A stretch of DNA of 60,835 nt from an uncultured Stomatobaculum sp. GTDB lineage: Bacteria; Bacillota; Clostridia; Lachnospirales; Lachnospiraceae. The notes beneath the pieces are model-generated. The model did not search any database. It had not been told where the DNA came from and saw only the letters and a list, made by a program, of their open reading frames with translations. Where the stretch lies: contig NZ_CALEYG010000038.1 of the NCBI RefSeq assembly GCF_937924975.1, positions 1 through 60,835 on the forward strand. Direction: 5' to 3'. A program made the translations under genes and the position numbers. Shown here piece by piece: positions 47,556 through 55,793 of this stretch. How positions within the stretch are numbered: position 1 is the stretch's first letter; every line of letters starts with the position of its first letter.

Positions 47556-48114
47556 CTTTCGTCCTTTCTGTCTCAAACACTTCCGCTTCCAATGTGATGC
47601 CCTTTTCCGGGCGGTTGATGTATTCGCGCTCGGTCTTATCGACCACGCACTTATCAAGTCCCGGCATCAGGCGGCCGATGCAGGCTGCCGGAATCCCTGT
47701 CCCGCGAAGCGCCTGCACCAAGCTGTCGCTTTGCGCGGTCAAAAACAAGACGCCCGCCGTGTCCATGCGGTAGGGATTTTTGCCGAGCGCCTCCGCGAGC
47801 GCTATGGTCTCCTGGCGAATCGGCACCGCGCGGAGCCGGATTTCGACGCCAGACCTCCGCGCAAGCGCGGTGAGATAGACTGCCGCGAGAAGCCCCCCTC
47901 TGCCGTAGGGCAGGCAGAGCGTCTCCGCATCCGTCTCCCGCCCCAGCCGCAAGGCGGTTTCCCTGGCGTCTTCCTCGGCTTTCAGTCGCTCCAAAGACAT
48001 CGCAAGGTCTCGAACATATATTTTGTTTTTCGACCCGCACTCTTCTAAATATCTCGCAGTCTCAAGGTTTCCCGCCGAACAGGCTGCGACGAGTTCCGGA
48101 TAGTTCTGCCTCAA
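47548..48114 (-). CDS. AIR-synthase/HypE-like C-terminal domain protein
   Basis: Predicted protein of 188 residues starting with TTG inside the end of the small upstream ORF (coupled TTGA). 'MPGLDKCVVDKTEREYINRPEKGITLE', 'GVLFLTAQSDSLVQALRGTGIPAACIGRL' and 'IALAEALGKNPYRMDTAGVLF' resemble the C-terminal half of the PurM/HypE (AIR synthase-related) family. It lacks the N-terminal ATP-binding half, so a catalytic kinase-type activity is doubtful. It is grouped with the Lrp regulator and aminotransferase by overlaps. The identity is tentative. Confidence 0.6.
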   Translation of the reverse strand: MRQNYPELVAACSAGNLETARYLEECGSKNKIYVRDLAMSLERLKAEEDARETALRLGRETDAETLCLPYGRGGLLAAVYLTALARRSGVEIRLRAVPIRQETIALAEALGKNPYRMDTAGVLFLTAQSDSLVQALRGTGIPAACIGRLMPGLDKCVVDKTEREYINRPEKGITLEAEVFETERTKDA

Positions 48115-48218
48115 TGCAGGAACGCGCTGAGGCCGGCTGCGGCCATGCCGAGCACCATCGAAGCACAGAGCACCACTGCCACTATCATTGCCACCACTCT
48201 ACGACGCTTATCTTTCAT
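48111..48218 (-). CDS. 35-residue membrane peptide coupled to the next gene
   Basis: The reading frame begins at ATG 48218, with GAGGTGA eight bases upstream, and ends in TGA at 48113-48111. It encodes 'MKDKRRRVV', then a hydrophobic stretch (residues ~9-33) ending in 'LSAFLH'. The Lys/Arg-rich start followed by one membrane helix is typical of small Lachnospiraceae membrane proteins (DUF4044-like in appearance). The stop overlaps the TTG start of the next gene (TTGA). It is below usual ORF cut-offs, but the ribosome site and overlap argue that it is translated. Confidence 0.6.
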   Translation of the reverse strand: MKDKRRRVVAMIVAVVLCASMVLGMAAAGLSAFLH

Positions 48219-48264
48219 CTTCTTCACCTCTGTCTCTGCGGCATTTGCCGCTGAATTTCATTTT

Positions 48265-48293
48265 ACTATAGTCCCTCTCTTCGCCTTCGGCAA
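48265..48293 (-). promoter_or_regulatory. Promoter of the Lrp-aminotransferase operon
   Basis: TTGCCG (48293-48288) and TATAGT (48270-48265) on the minus strand are 17 bases apart, about 47 bases before the small membrane peptide gene. Confidence 0.6.
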
Positions 48294-48301
48294 GAGAAAA
48301 C

Positions 48302-48796
48302 TCAGACAATAATCCGAAGCTTCCGCCCCGTCTTCGTGTACTGGTAGTAGCGAACGCCCGCCGCGTTCAGCATGCGCTTGCTCGCGCGAACCGCCGCCGT
48401 GTCGCCGTACTTATCCTCTCCGTAAATCAGGGTTCGGATACCGCTCTGTATAATCGCCTTGGCGCACTCGTTGCAGGGGAACAAGGTCACATAGAGCTTG
48501 CTGCCCTCGAGCGAACCGCCGCGGTAATTCAGAATCGCATTCAGCTCGCTGTGCGTCGCATAGAAGTATTTTGCCTGATAAGGGTCGTCCTGCTCGTGCT
48601 CCTTCCCCCAGGGAAACTCATCGTCCGAGCAGCCTCTCGGGAAGCCATTATAGCCCATCGAGAGAATCTTGTTGTCATCGCTCACGATGCAGGCGCCGAC
48701 CTGGGTGTTCGGATCCTTCGAGCGGAGCGCCGAGAGATAGGCGACACCCATGAAATATTCGTCCCAGCTGATATAGTCTTCGCGCTTTCCGCTCAT
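48302..48796 (-). CDS. dCMP/cytidine deaminase-like protein (ComE-type)
   Basis: Predicted protein of 164 residues from the ATG at 48796 with GAGGAGGG upstream; a longer frame lies inside the neighbouring gene. It contains the zinc deaminase motifs 'THSELNAIL' (His and catalytic Glu) and 'PCNECAKAII' (two Cys), with 'GACIVSDDNKILSMGYNGFPRG' near the N-terminus. It deaminates dCMP to dUMP for thymidylate synthesis. It overlaps the previous gene by four bases and is the last gene of a four-gene operon. Confidence 0.92.
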   Translation of the reverse strand: MSGKREDYISWDEYFMGVAYLSALRSKDPNTQVGACIVSDDNKILSMGYNGFPRGCSDDEFPWGKEHEQDDPYQAKYFYATHSELNAILNYRGGSLEGSKLYVTLFPCNECAKAIIQSGIRTLIYGEDKYGDTAAVRASKRMLNAAGVRYYQYTKTGRKLRIIV

Positions 48797-49860
48797 TTTC
48801 CCTCCTCTGCGTACAGATAGTGATGTCCCGCCGCCTTGTTCATGCGATTCCGAACGGCGAGGCCGACCCCGCTCTCCGGAAATGCCTCGGCGTAAATCAC
48901 ATCGACCGCGCGGGCATCCATCTCGCGGAGCGCGGCAAAGAGATTGTGAGCAATCTCCGCCGGTTTTGCGCGTTCCCCGAGGCACAGAACCGCATCGGCA
49001 CAATAGGCATCCGCGTTTTCCGCACTCGCGAGTATGCCGACCTTTTTGCCGCCCGACTTCGCCGCGGCGGCGCAGGCGTTGATTTTCCGGATGACCGCCG
49101 CCTGTGTCCCGTCGACCAGGTACATCTCGGCGCGCGGCGCGTAGTGCCGGTACTTCATGCCGGGTGCCTTGGGGTGCATGTCCGGCGTGAGCGGCTTTGT
49201 GAGCACCGGGTCAAACTCTATTTTCCCGAGCACGCCTTCCAGCATTTCCGGCGTAATCGCGCCCGGGCGGAGCAAGGCGGGCACACTGCCGGTCAGATCT
49301 ACGATTGTCGACTCGAGCCCCACGGCAACCGCGCCGCCGTCCAGTATCATGTCGATTTTGCCGCCGAGATCCTCTTTCACATGGCGCGCCTCCGTCGGGC
49401 TCGGGCGCCCCGAGGTATTCGCGGAGGGTGCCGCAACCGGCAGTCCCGCCGCCAGAATCAAGGCTCTCGCATTCGGATCGAGCGGCAGCCGGATTGCGAC
49501 CGTGTCGAGCCCGCCGCTGGTTTCGCGCGGCACTGCCTCGCTCTTTGGCAAAATCATGGTGAGCGGCCCCGGCCAGAAAGCCTCCGCGAGCTTTCCGGCA
49601 CTCTCCGGGATTTCCCGCACCAGAGGCTCCATCTCTTCGAAGCGGGCAATGTGGACAATCAGCGGATTGTCGCTCGGCCGCCCCTTTGCCGCGTAGATTT
49701 TTTCCGCCGCCGCAGCGCTCAGTGCATTGCCGCCGAGGCCGTAGACAGTCTCGGTCGGAAATGCGACCAGACCGCCGGCGCGAAGTATTTCTCCGGCGCG
49801 CGCCAATGCTTCCTCCCGCTCCGCCCTGCTTCCGGTCAGCAGACCATAGATTGTCTCCAT
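48793..49860 (-). CDS. L-threonylcarbamoyladenylate synthase (TsaC/Sua5 type)
   Basis: Predicted protein of 355 residues. The YrdC domain (~20-205) has 'VAFPTETVYGLGGNAL', 'KGRPSDNPLIVHI' and 'TSGRPSPTEARHV', and a C-terminal Sua5 domain (~235-350) has 'MKYRHYAPRAEMYLVDG'. It makes threonylcarbamoyl-AMP for the t6A modification of tRNA. The length matches Sua5-type rather than short TsaC. It starts two bases after the RibU-like gene's stop codon. Confidence 0.92.
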   Translation of the reverse strand: METIYGLLTGSRAEREEALARAGEILRAGGLVAFPTETVYGLGGNALSAAAAEKIYAAKGRPSDNPLIVHIARFEEMEPLVREIPESAGKLAEAFWPGPLTMILPKSEAVPRETSGGLDTVAIRLPLDPNARALILAAGLPVAAPSANTSGRPSPTEARHVKEDLGGKIDMILDGGAVAVGLESTIVDLTGSVPALLRPGAITPEMLEGVLGKIEFDPVLTKPLTPDMHPKAPGMKYRHYAPRAEMYLVDGTQAAVIRKINACAAAAKSGGKKVGILASAENADAYCADAVLCLGERAKPAEIAHNLFAALREMDARAVDVIYAEAFPESGVGLAVRNRMNKAAGHHYLYAEEGK

Positions 49861-49862
49861 GC

Positions 49863-50597
49863 TCAGCGCCGTCCTTCCTGCTCTTTCAGCACATGGCTCA
49901 GGCGCTTGTAGAGAAGAATCGTAAGCAACATGTCCACGCTCCCCTTTACGAGATTCAGCGGTGCGACCGCATAGAGCGCCATGGTCTCGACGCTCACAAT
50001 GCGCGGGTTCACCTTGGTTCCCATCTGCACAATGGTCTCGAGCGGCATACCGTAGAGCGCCGCGAATTTCGGGAGCAGATAAACCGCATTGAGGAGCGAA
50101 CCGAAGATGGTCATGCAGATCACGCCGAGCGCGCAGGCAACGAAGGCTTGACGCTTGGTCTTCTTCTCAAAGTAGAAAATACCGGCCGGGAGCACGAGCG
50201 CGCAGCCCACCGCAAAGTTCGCGAGCTCGCCGACAAAGGCGGTCGAGGTCGACTTAAACACCAGCTTCAATAAAACTTTCAGAAACTCCGCCATCACCCC
50301 TGCGACCGGGCCGTAGGCAAAGCTCAGAATTAAAATCGGGAGCTCCGAGAGATCGATTTTATAAAAGGGCGGCGCGAACGGCACCGGCACCTCAAACAGC
50401 ATGAGCACAGCCGCAGCCGCCGAGAAGAGACCTATCATGGCCATCTTCCGGGTGCTCAGAATGCGCTCTTTCTGCCCTCTCCGCCGCTGAATCCGCTTCT
50501 CGATGACGTAGGCGACAAAGAAGCAGAGAAAGACAATTAGCAGGAACTCGCCGACAAAGATAAGATTTTCCGCAATTTTCTGACCTAAATTTCCCAT
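49863..50597 (-). CDS. ECF transporter S component, RibU-like
   Basis: About 244 residues from the ATG that shares one base with the GH18 stop codon (TAATG); an ATG seven codons upstream within the GH18 gene is an alternative. Five or six membrane segments, with the RibU-like motif 'KMAMIGLFSAAAAVLMLFEVPVPFAPPFYKIDLSELPILIL' and 'GVMAEFLKVLLKLVF' following. It binds riboflavin or a related vitamin and works with ECF ATPases encoded elsewhere. An extra N-terminal membrane helix (~8-32) is present. Confidence 0.82.
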   Translation of the reverse strand: MGNLGQKIAENLIFVGEFLLIVFLCFFVAYVIEKRIQRRRGQKERILSTRKMAMIGLFSAAAAVLMLFEVPVPFAPPFYKIDLSELPILILSFAYGPVAGVMAEFLKVLLKLVFKSTSTAFVGELANFAVGCALVLPAGIFYFEKKTKRQAFVACALGVICMTIFGSLLNAVYLLPKFAALYGMPLETIVQMGTKVNPRIVSVETMALYAVAPLNLVKGSVDMLLTILLYKRLSHVLKEQEGRR

Positions 50598-52315
50598 TAC
50601 CGATTGATTATCCCCCATACATCCGTTGTCTCAAGGCCGAGCCGCCACACGGCGATGCCGGCGGGGTCCTTGGCCCGTATCACTTCCATGCGCGCCTGCA
50701 TCGACTTGGCGTCCTCCATCCAGATGGACTGGATGCTTCCGTTTGCCGAGCGCTGACCGTAGTTCTGCCCGAGCGTCTCGTCGTAGGTCAGGCTGACCTG
50801 GTTCTTGTTGACCCAGTCCTGCGCCGCCTTCATGCCGAGCGCCTCGCTCGACACTTTGCCGTTCTTGTCCTCCGTCCAGAGTCGCGTGTAGAACGGCACA
50901 GCCTGAATCAGTTTTTCCTTCGGAATCTCTTCGAGGCAGGCGTCAAGCCCCGTCGTCACGAAGTCGAGCGAAGCCGTGCTGCCCGGTGCGTCGCCGCCGG
51001 TGTGCTCGTCATAGCCCATGTTGATGATGTAGTCGCAGAAGACCGCGAGTTCTTTTCTGTCGTAGTAGGCATTGAACTTCGCGGGATTCGGAACATCCAC
51101 CGTGAGGTAGAGCTGCTTTGCATGGCAGGCGACCGAGAGTTCACGGATGAATTCGAGGTACTGGTCAATCGCCTCCTGTTTGATGAGCTCGAGATCCACA
51201 TTGATGCCGTCAAAGCCGTAGAGATCGGCGTCTGCCATCAGCGAATCAATCAGCTTTTTCCGCACGGATGTCTTTTTCAGGAGTTCTCCCGTCGTGACAC
51301 TCTTGTCAAAGTTATCGAGCAGCGCAAAGACCTTGAGACCTTTCTCGTGCGCCGCTTCCACATAGGCGCGGTCGGCATAGCTCTGATAGTCGCCCTCATT
51401 GCCGCGGAGCGAGAACCAGGTCGGAACAATCACGTTCATGCCGCTTGCATTGCCCGCAAGCGTCGAAAGTCCCTGATTGGCCGCCTGGTTGGAAACAAGG
51501 TGGAAACCGAGCAGCACTTTGCCGCCGAGGGAGAGCGTTCCGTAGTCCTGTGCGACAAACGAATTCTGATAGGGCACCGTCTCCGCCGCCGCAAGCCTAC
51601 TCTGCTGCACATAGCCGGTGAAACCGCTGTCGGTCTTGACGCGCACCCAGCGCGCGGTATCCGTCTTTGCATCGGCATGGTCCGGAATCACGCGGAGCGC
51701 CTCCGCCTTTGCCGCGACCGTGACAATACTGCCGCGCACACTCGGCCGGCTCCGGAGTACGGTCTTATGCTTTGCCGCCCGCACTTCGTCGCTCTCCGGT
51801 GCAGTCTCGACAAAAATCCGCTTGACCTCACCGTCCGTATAGGCCTCGGTGCGGACATTCGTAAATTCGCAGAGTAGCGGCAGCGAGAGGTAAAGCGCCT
51901 GGTCTTTGACAAAAAAGAGCGGCTTGCCCTCCGTGTCCACCTCTTCCGCCGTAAATGTGCGGACGCCGCCGGGCGCTGCGTAGACCATGCATTTCTCGTC
52001 CTTATCCCAGTAGAAGCGCTGATTCATCTTGCTTTTCACGAGTGTCAGTGGCAGATAGACACGGCCGTTCTCGAGAACCGCCTTGTCGCTCTGCAATTCA
52101 TAGTTATAGAGCACGGCGACTTCATCGCCCTGCACGCCGAACAGACTGTTCTCGCTGATTCGGGTGCGGCTCGGTCCGAACTGCCGATACCAGAGCCCGA
52201 GAATGACTGCGACGAGCGCGAGCAGCAAGACCAGGGGCAGCAAAGATCTCCTGCCGTTTCGCTTCCGGCTTCGCTTCGTATTCTGCAGCTCCTTTGTTTC
52301 ATTCCTTTCTTCCAA
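50597..52315 (-). CDS. Family 18 glycosyl hydrolase with SH3-like domain, membrane anchored
   Basis: Predicted protein of 572 residues starting with TTG behind GAGGAGG. An N-terminal membrane anchor covers residues ~24-44 ('LLPLVLLLALVAVILGLWY'). The middle (~50-170) resembles a copper amine oxidase-like or stalk domain, followed by an SH3b segment (~178-245, 'KHKTVLRSRPSVRGSIVTVAAK') and a GH18 barrel (~255-572). The barrel has the catalytic DxxDxDxE-type motif 'FDGINVDLE' and 'YIINMGYDEH'. It probably cleaves peptidoglycan-related glycans at the cell surface or during spore development. It is first in the operon with the RibU-like, TsaC-type and deaminase genes. Confidence 0.88.
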   Translation of the reverse strand: MEERNETKELQNTKRSRKRNGRRSLLPLVLLLALVAVILGLWYRQFGPSRTRISENSLFGVQGDEVAVLYNYELQSDKAVLENGRVYLPLTLVKSKMNQRFYWDKDEKCMVYAAPGGVRTFTAEEVDTEGKPLFFVKDQALYLSLPLLCEFTNVRTEAYTDGEVKRIFVETAPESDEVRAAKHKTVLRSRPSVRGSIVTVAAKAEALRVIPDHADAKTDTARWVRVKTDSGFTGYVQQSRLAAAETVPYQNSFVAQDYGTLSLGGKVLLGFHLVSNQAANQGLSTLAGNASGMNVIVPTWFSLRGNEGDYQSYADRAYVEAAHEKGLKVFALLDNFDKSVTTGELLKKTSVRKKLIDSLMADADLYGFDGINVDLELIKQEAIDQYLEFIRELSVACHAKQLYLTVDVPNPAKFNAYYDRKELAVFCDYIINMGYDEHTGGDAPGSTASLDFVTTGLDACLEEIPKEKLIQAVPFYTRLWTEDKNGKVSSEALGMKAAQDWVNKNQVSLTYDETLGQNYGQRSANGSIQSIWMEDAKSMQARMEVIRAKDPAGIAVWRLGLETTDVWGIINR

Positions 52316-52844
52316 GATAATCCTCCTCTGAAGTGCGGTTACATCCCATTAATATTAGGAAGAGAGCCCTAAATAATTCCGGAACAGTATATCATAAAAC
52401 GGCGAATTCTGTGTGAAGACAAACAAAAAAGCGGCAGTGCGCTCCGTGACAAGCACACTGCCGTCTGTGCTCCAAACTTGCAGGCTCGGCAGCACATACA
52501 GTTGACAAAGATTTTCCGTGACATCATGGCGGAATCGCGAATTCCGCGGGTTGCCGCCCTCTGCTGCGCGAGATGGATGGCGTAGTTCACGCATACAAAA
52601 AAGCGCCGGACAGCTCCGGATTTTTGAGTACTTTTGGGGAAATACACCGCACGGATGCGTGCGACGCGGCGACGGAGTGTCGCCGTTTTCAGAAAGGAAT
52701 CTTTTGTCTTGGGGACAAGATCTAAAACTGCTGCCTCCTGTTCTCCATCCGTTTAAAGTATACCAATAACCGCCGTAATCTTCAATTGCAAAACGCGGTA
52801 TTCCGTTGTATTATGCTTTAACAAAACAGAAAGAGGTGAAGTCC
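52316..52844. other. Gene-free region with several hairpins
   Basis: No plausible coding frame in 529 bases. It contains GGCAGTG/CACTGCC (about 52433-52463) next to a T-run on the minus strand, GCGGAAT-CGCGA-ATTCCGC (about 52530-52548) and CCGGA/TCCGG (about 52608-52621) next to T-runs on both sides. Two terminator-like hairpins about 180 bases apart with a structured interval could mean a small minus-strand RNA, or a GH18 leader. The plus-strand promoter of the MecA-like gene is at its right end. Confidence 0.45.
52786..52814 (+). promoter_or_regulatory. Promoter of the MecA-like gene
   Basis: TTGCAA (52786-52791) and TATTAT (52809-52814) with 17 bases between them, about 30 bases before the start codon. 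Confidence 0.7.
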
Positions 52845-53612
52845 ATGAAATTAGAGCGCGTCAGCGAGTATCAGATCAGCTGCACGCTGTCCGGTTTTGA
52901 TTTGATTGAGCGCGACATCGAGCTCAATGAACTCGCATATGGCAGCAAAAAAGCAAGACGCCTTCTTCGGGAGATGATGCAGCAGGCATCCTCTGAATTG
53001 GGCTTTGAAGTCGATGATATGCCGCTGCGCGTGGAGTCCATACCGCTCTCCGACGACAGCATTCGGGTACTGATTACCAAAGTGGACGATCCGGAGGAAC
53101 TGGATGCGCGCTTTTCGCGCTTTGTCCCTTCGACGGACACAGAGGAGGAGGACGAGGACCGGATGGGATTCTCCGATTTCCTGCAGGACACGGACGAGCG
53201 GGAATCGTCTTTGGATGACGACGAGATGGATGAGCTTCTGCGAAAATGTGCCTCCCTTGCGAATGAGTTCACACCCGTCAAGCTCGACGAAAAAATCCCG
53301 GAACCTTCCGAGTATCTGGTGCGCGGCTTCCGCTTCCCGAATCTGGACGCTGTCATCACAGCCGCTCACGCCCTGCAAGACCTCGCAACCGAGCTCGTTG
53401 CGGAATCGCTTTACCGAAATCCGGAAAACGGTCGGTACACCCTGGTGCTCCGCTTCAAACGGCAGTTTTCGCTGCACATCGCCCTGCTCTGCAACAGCCT
53501 CGGCGAATACAGCGATCCCCTGCTGCTGAGCCCGGCGCGCGCCGCCTTCTACGACGAGCACTATGACCGCATCCTCTCGAAGGATGTGCTTACTTCGCTC
53601 GCAAAACTCTAA
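52845..53612 (+). CDS. mecA: MecA-like adaptor protein
   Basis: Predicted protein of 255 residues from the ATG at 52845, which has GAGGTGA upstream. The N-terminal domain (~1-90, 'MKLERVSEYQISCTLSGFDLIERDIELNELAYGSKKARRLLREMM') and an acidic linker (~98-130, 'DTEEEDEDRM') are followed by a C-terminal domain (~150-250, 'RFPNLDAVITAAHALQDLATELVAESLYRNPENGRYTLVL'), the arrangement of MecA adaptors that bring substrates to ClpC. Sequence similarity is moderate in my judgement, so the substrate range is unknown. It is a single-gene unit. Confidence 0.82.
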   Translation: MKLERVSEYQISCTLSGFDLIERDIELNELAYGSKKARRLLREMMQQASSELGFEVDDMPLRVESIPLSDDSIRVLITKVDDPEELDARFSRFVPSTDTEEEDEDRMGFSDFLQDTDERESSLDDDEMDELLRKCASLANEFTPVKLDEKIPEPSEYLVRGFRFPNLDAVITAAHALQDLATELVAESLYRNPENGRYTLVLRFKRQFSLHIALLCNSLGEYSDPLLLSPARAAFYDEHYDRILSKDVLTSLAKL

Positions 53613-53694
53613 GCATGCCTTAAGTTTTGTTAGTTAATGATAACAAATCGTCCAAGATGTACCTCTAAAAGTGCAGATTTGCTAAATCCTCTGC

Positions 53695-53723
53695 TTGTAA
53701 TTACGACTTCTTTCGTTTACAAT
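53695..53723 (+). promoter_or_regulatory. Promoter of the ferredoxin gene
   Basis: TTGTAA (53695-53700) and TACAAT (53718-53723), 17 bases apart, about 56 bases before the ATG. Confidence 0.65.
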
Positions 53724-53779
53724 GTGGGAAACAGCAAAGATGCTGTCCTAGTTTAGAAGAATCAAGGAGGAATTTGATT

Positions 53780-53953
53780 ATGGCACGCAGAATTTCTGAT
53801 GCTTGCGTCAGCTGTGGCAGCTGCGCTGGTGAATGTCCGGTTGGTGTGATCTCCCAGGGAGACACGCAGTATGTGATCGACGAGTCCGGTTGCATCGATT
53901 GCGGCGCTTGCGAGGCTGTATGCCCGGTCGGCGCAATTTCTGAGGCAAACTGA
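53780..53953 (+). CDS. 2[4Fe-4S] ferredoxin
   Basis: Predicted protein of 57 residues; AAGGAGG lies about nine bases before the ATG. The two cysteine sets are C9-x2-C12-x2-C15-x3-C19-P and C38-x2-C41-x2-C44-x3-C48-P, each followed by Val-Gly, as in clostridial ferredoxins. It carries low-potential electrons between oxidoreductases in anaerobes. It is a single gene bracketed by a promoter and a strong terminator. Confidence 0.95.
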   Translation: MARRISDACVSCGSCAGECPVGVISQGDTQYVIDESGCIDCGACEAVCPVGAISEAN

Positions 53954-53970
53954 GAAAAATCGCAAAAAAA

Positions 53971-54000
53971 AGCTCTGAGCTTACGCTCAGAGCTTTTTTT
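53971..54000 (+). terminator. Terminator after ferredoxin and before dnaB end
   Basis: AGCTCTGAGC and GCTCAGAGCT pair perfectly with a short loop and end in TTTTTTT. An A-run on the left makes it usable from the dnaB side as well. Confidence 0.93.
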
Positions 54001-54003
54001 GTG

Positions 54004-55347
54004 TCAGCGCGCCATATTGACAAAGCGCGTGGTATCCGGCTTCCAGACCAGACTGACTGTGCCGATCGGGCCGTTTCTCTGTTTCGCGATGATGACCTCG
54101 GCCTCGTTCGGGTGCTCGGTGTCCTTGTTGTAGTAGTCGTCGCGGTACAGGAACATCACGACATCCGCGTCCTGCTCGATGGCGCCGGACTCACGGAGAT
54201 CCGAGAGCATCGGGCGGTGATCCGGCCGCTGCTCCACCGCGCGGGAGAGCTGGGAGAGCGCAATCACCGGCGCCTGCAGTTCACGCGCCAGCGCCTTTAA
54301 ATTTCTGGAGATGTCGGAAATCTCCTGCTGGCGGTTTTCGCCGGACTTGCCGCTGCCGCTCATGAGCTGCAGGTAGTCGATGATCACGAGGTCCACCCCG
54401 TGCTCTAACTTCTGCTTCCGGCACTTGCTACGCAGTTCGCCGATGCCGATGCCCGCCGTGTCATCGATCACCAGATTTTTGCTCTCGGAGATATGTGCGG
54501 CCGCCTCGATGATGTTGCTGAAATCGCCGCTCGAGAGATCACCGTTTCGCATCTTCTGCGCGTCGACACTCGACTCCATCGAGAGGATGCGGTTCACCAG
54601 CTGCTCCTTGCTCATCTCGAGCGAGAAAATCATGCAGGATCGCCCGTTCCGCACGGCTGCGTGCTCGACAATGTTCAGCACGAAGGCTGTCTTTCCCATC
54701 GAGGGGCGCGCCGCAATCAGCACGAGGTCGGAGGGCTGGAGGCCGCTCAGCTTCCGGTCGAGGTCTATAAAGCCGGTCGGGATGCCGGTCACCTCCGCGC
54801 CGTTCTGATAGGCTTTCTGGATTCTCTCCAGCACCCGCAGGGTAATCTCCGAAATCGGGGTGAATTCCGCCGCACTCCGCTGCTGCAGGATGCGGAACAT
54901 CTTCTCCTCGGTCTCCTGCAACAGCACCTCGAGCTCCTGGCTGTCGGCATAACAGCTGTTCGCAATCTCCTCACTCGCCTGAATCAGCTTCCGCTTGACC
55001 GCCTTTGCGCGGACAATCTTCGCGTACTCCCGGATGTTCGCGGCGGTCGCCTCGCTCTGCGCAATCTCGCGCAAAAAATCCAGCCCTTGCATTTCCGGCG
55101 GCACATCTTTTGTCTTCAGCTTTTCCTGTACCGTCAGAATATCGACCGGCTTGCCCTCGTTGAAGAGTTCTGCCATGCAAGAGAAGACAATGCCGTACTG
55201 CTTGGAATAAAAATCCGCCGCACTGCAGTGTTCCAGCGCGACGGCAAGACTGTTCTGATCCACAAAAACCGCACCGAGGATGGAGCGCTCTCCCTCCTCG
55301 CTGTGCGGCATGATGCGCTTTAGCACATTTTGAGTGTCGTCCGTCAT
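54004..55347 (-). CDS. dnaB: Replicative DNA helicase DnaB
   Basis: Predicted protein of 447 residues. The N-terminal domain (~10-110) starts with 'MPHSEEGERSILGAVFVDQNSLAVALEHC', and the RecA-like domain has Walker A 'ARPSMGKTAFVLNI' at about residues 208-221, 'VDLVIIDYLQLMSG' as Walker B and 'ALSQLSRAVEQRPDHRPMLSDLRESGAIEQDAD' with the arginine finger region. Hexameric helicase of the replication fork. It overlaps rplI by four bases (TTTTC...ATGA arrangement); the order gdpP-rplI-dnaB is typical of Firmicutes. Confidence 0.96.
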   Translation of the reverse strand: MTDDTQNVLKRIMPHSEEGERSILGAVFVDQNSLAVALEHCSAADFYSKQYGIVFSCMAELFNEGKPVDILTVQEKLKTKDVPPEMQGLDFLREIAQSEATAANIREYAKIVRAKAVKRKLIQASEEIANSCYADSQELEVLLQETEEKMFRILQQRSAAEFTPISEITLRVLERIQKAYQNGAEVTGIPTGFIDLDRKLSGLQPSDLVLIAARPSMGKTAFVLNIVEHAAVRNGRSCMIFSLEMSKEQLVNRILSMESSVDAQKMRNGDLSSGDFSNIIEAAAHISESKNLVIDDTAGIGIGELRSKCRKQKLEHGVDLVIIDYLQLMSGSGKSGENRQQEISDISRNLKALARELQAPVIALSQLSRAVEQRPDHRPMLSDLRESGAIEQDADVVMFLYRDDYYNKDTEHPNEAEVIIAKQRNGPIGTVSLVWKPDTTRFVNMAR

Positions 55348-55793
55348 TTTGCTTCCGTCACATTGACCTTGAGCGTCGCCTGCACATCGCGGTGCAGCTT
55401 GACTACGGTCTCATAGCTGCCGAAGCTCTTGATCGGCTCCGCGAGAGCAATCTTCTTCTTGTCGAGTTCCAGGCCGAGCTGTTCCTTCACGGCTTCCGCA
55501 AGTTCCTTGGTCGAAACAGAACCGTAGGTCTTTCCGTTCTCGCCGCCCTTGATGTGCACAGTCACGCTGCCGGCCTCAATCTTGGCCGCGAGCGCCTTCG
55601 CCTCGGCGAGCTGCTCCGCCGCAATTTTTGCCTCATTCGCCTGCTTTAACTTCAGGGTGTTCAGATTCTCGGCCGTCGCCGCCGCGCCGAGCTTTTTCGG
55701 CAGCAGAAAGTTCCGCGCATAGCCCTCCGAAACTTCCACGAGCGTGCCGGCCTTGCCGAGCGACTTCACATCCTGTAATAACACAATTTTCAT
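55344..55793 (-). CDS. rplI: 50S ribosomal protein L9
   Basis: Predicted protein of 149 residues. 'MKIVLLQDVKSLGKAGTLVEVSEGYARNFLLPKKLG' is the typical L9 N-terminal domain, with a long connecting helix ('AEQLAEAKALAAKIEAGSVTVHIKGG') and a C-terminal domain ('ELAEAVKEQLGLELDKKKIAL'). The length is normal. It overlaps gdpP and dnaB by four bases each, indicating one operon with coupled translation. Confidence 0.97.
   Translation of the reverse strand: MKIVLLQDVKSLGKAGTLVEVSEGYARNFLLPKKLGAAATAENLNTLKLKQANEAKIAAEQLAEAKALAAKIEAGSVTVHIKGGENGKTYGSVSTKELAEAVKEQLGLELDKKKIALAEPIKSFGSYETVVKLHRDVQATLKVNVTEAK

Noticed and set aside
48820..49911. 363-residue plus-strand frame
   Set aside because: Antisense to the TsaC-type gene; the composition is Arg-rich and shows no family pattern.
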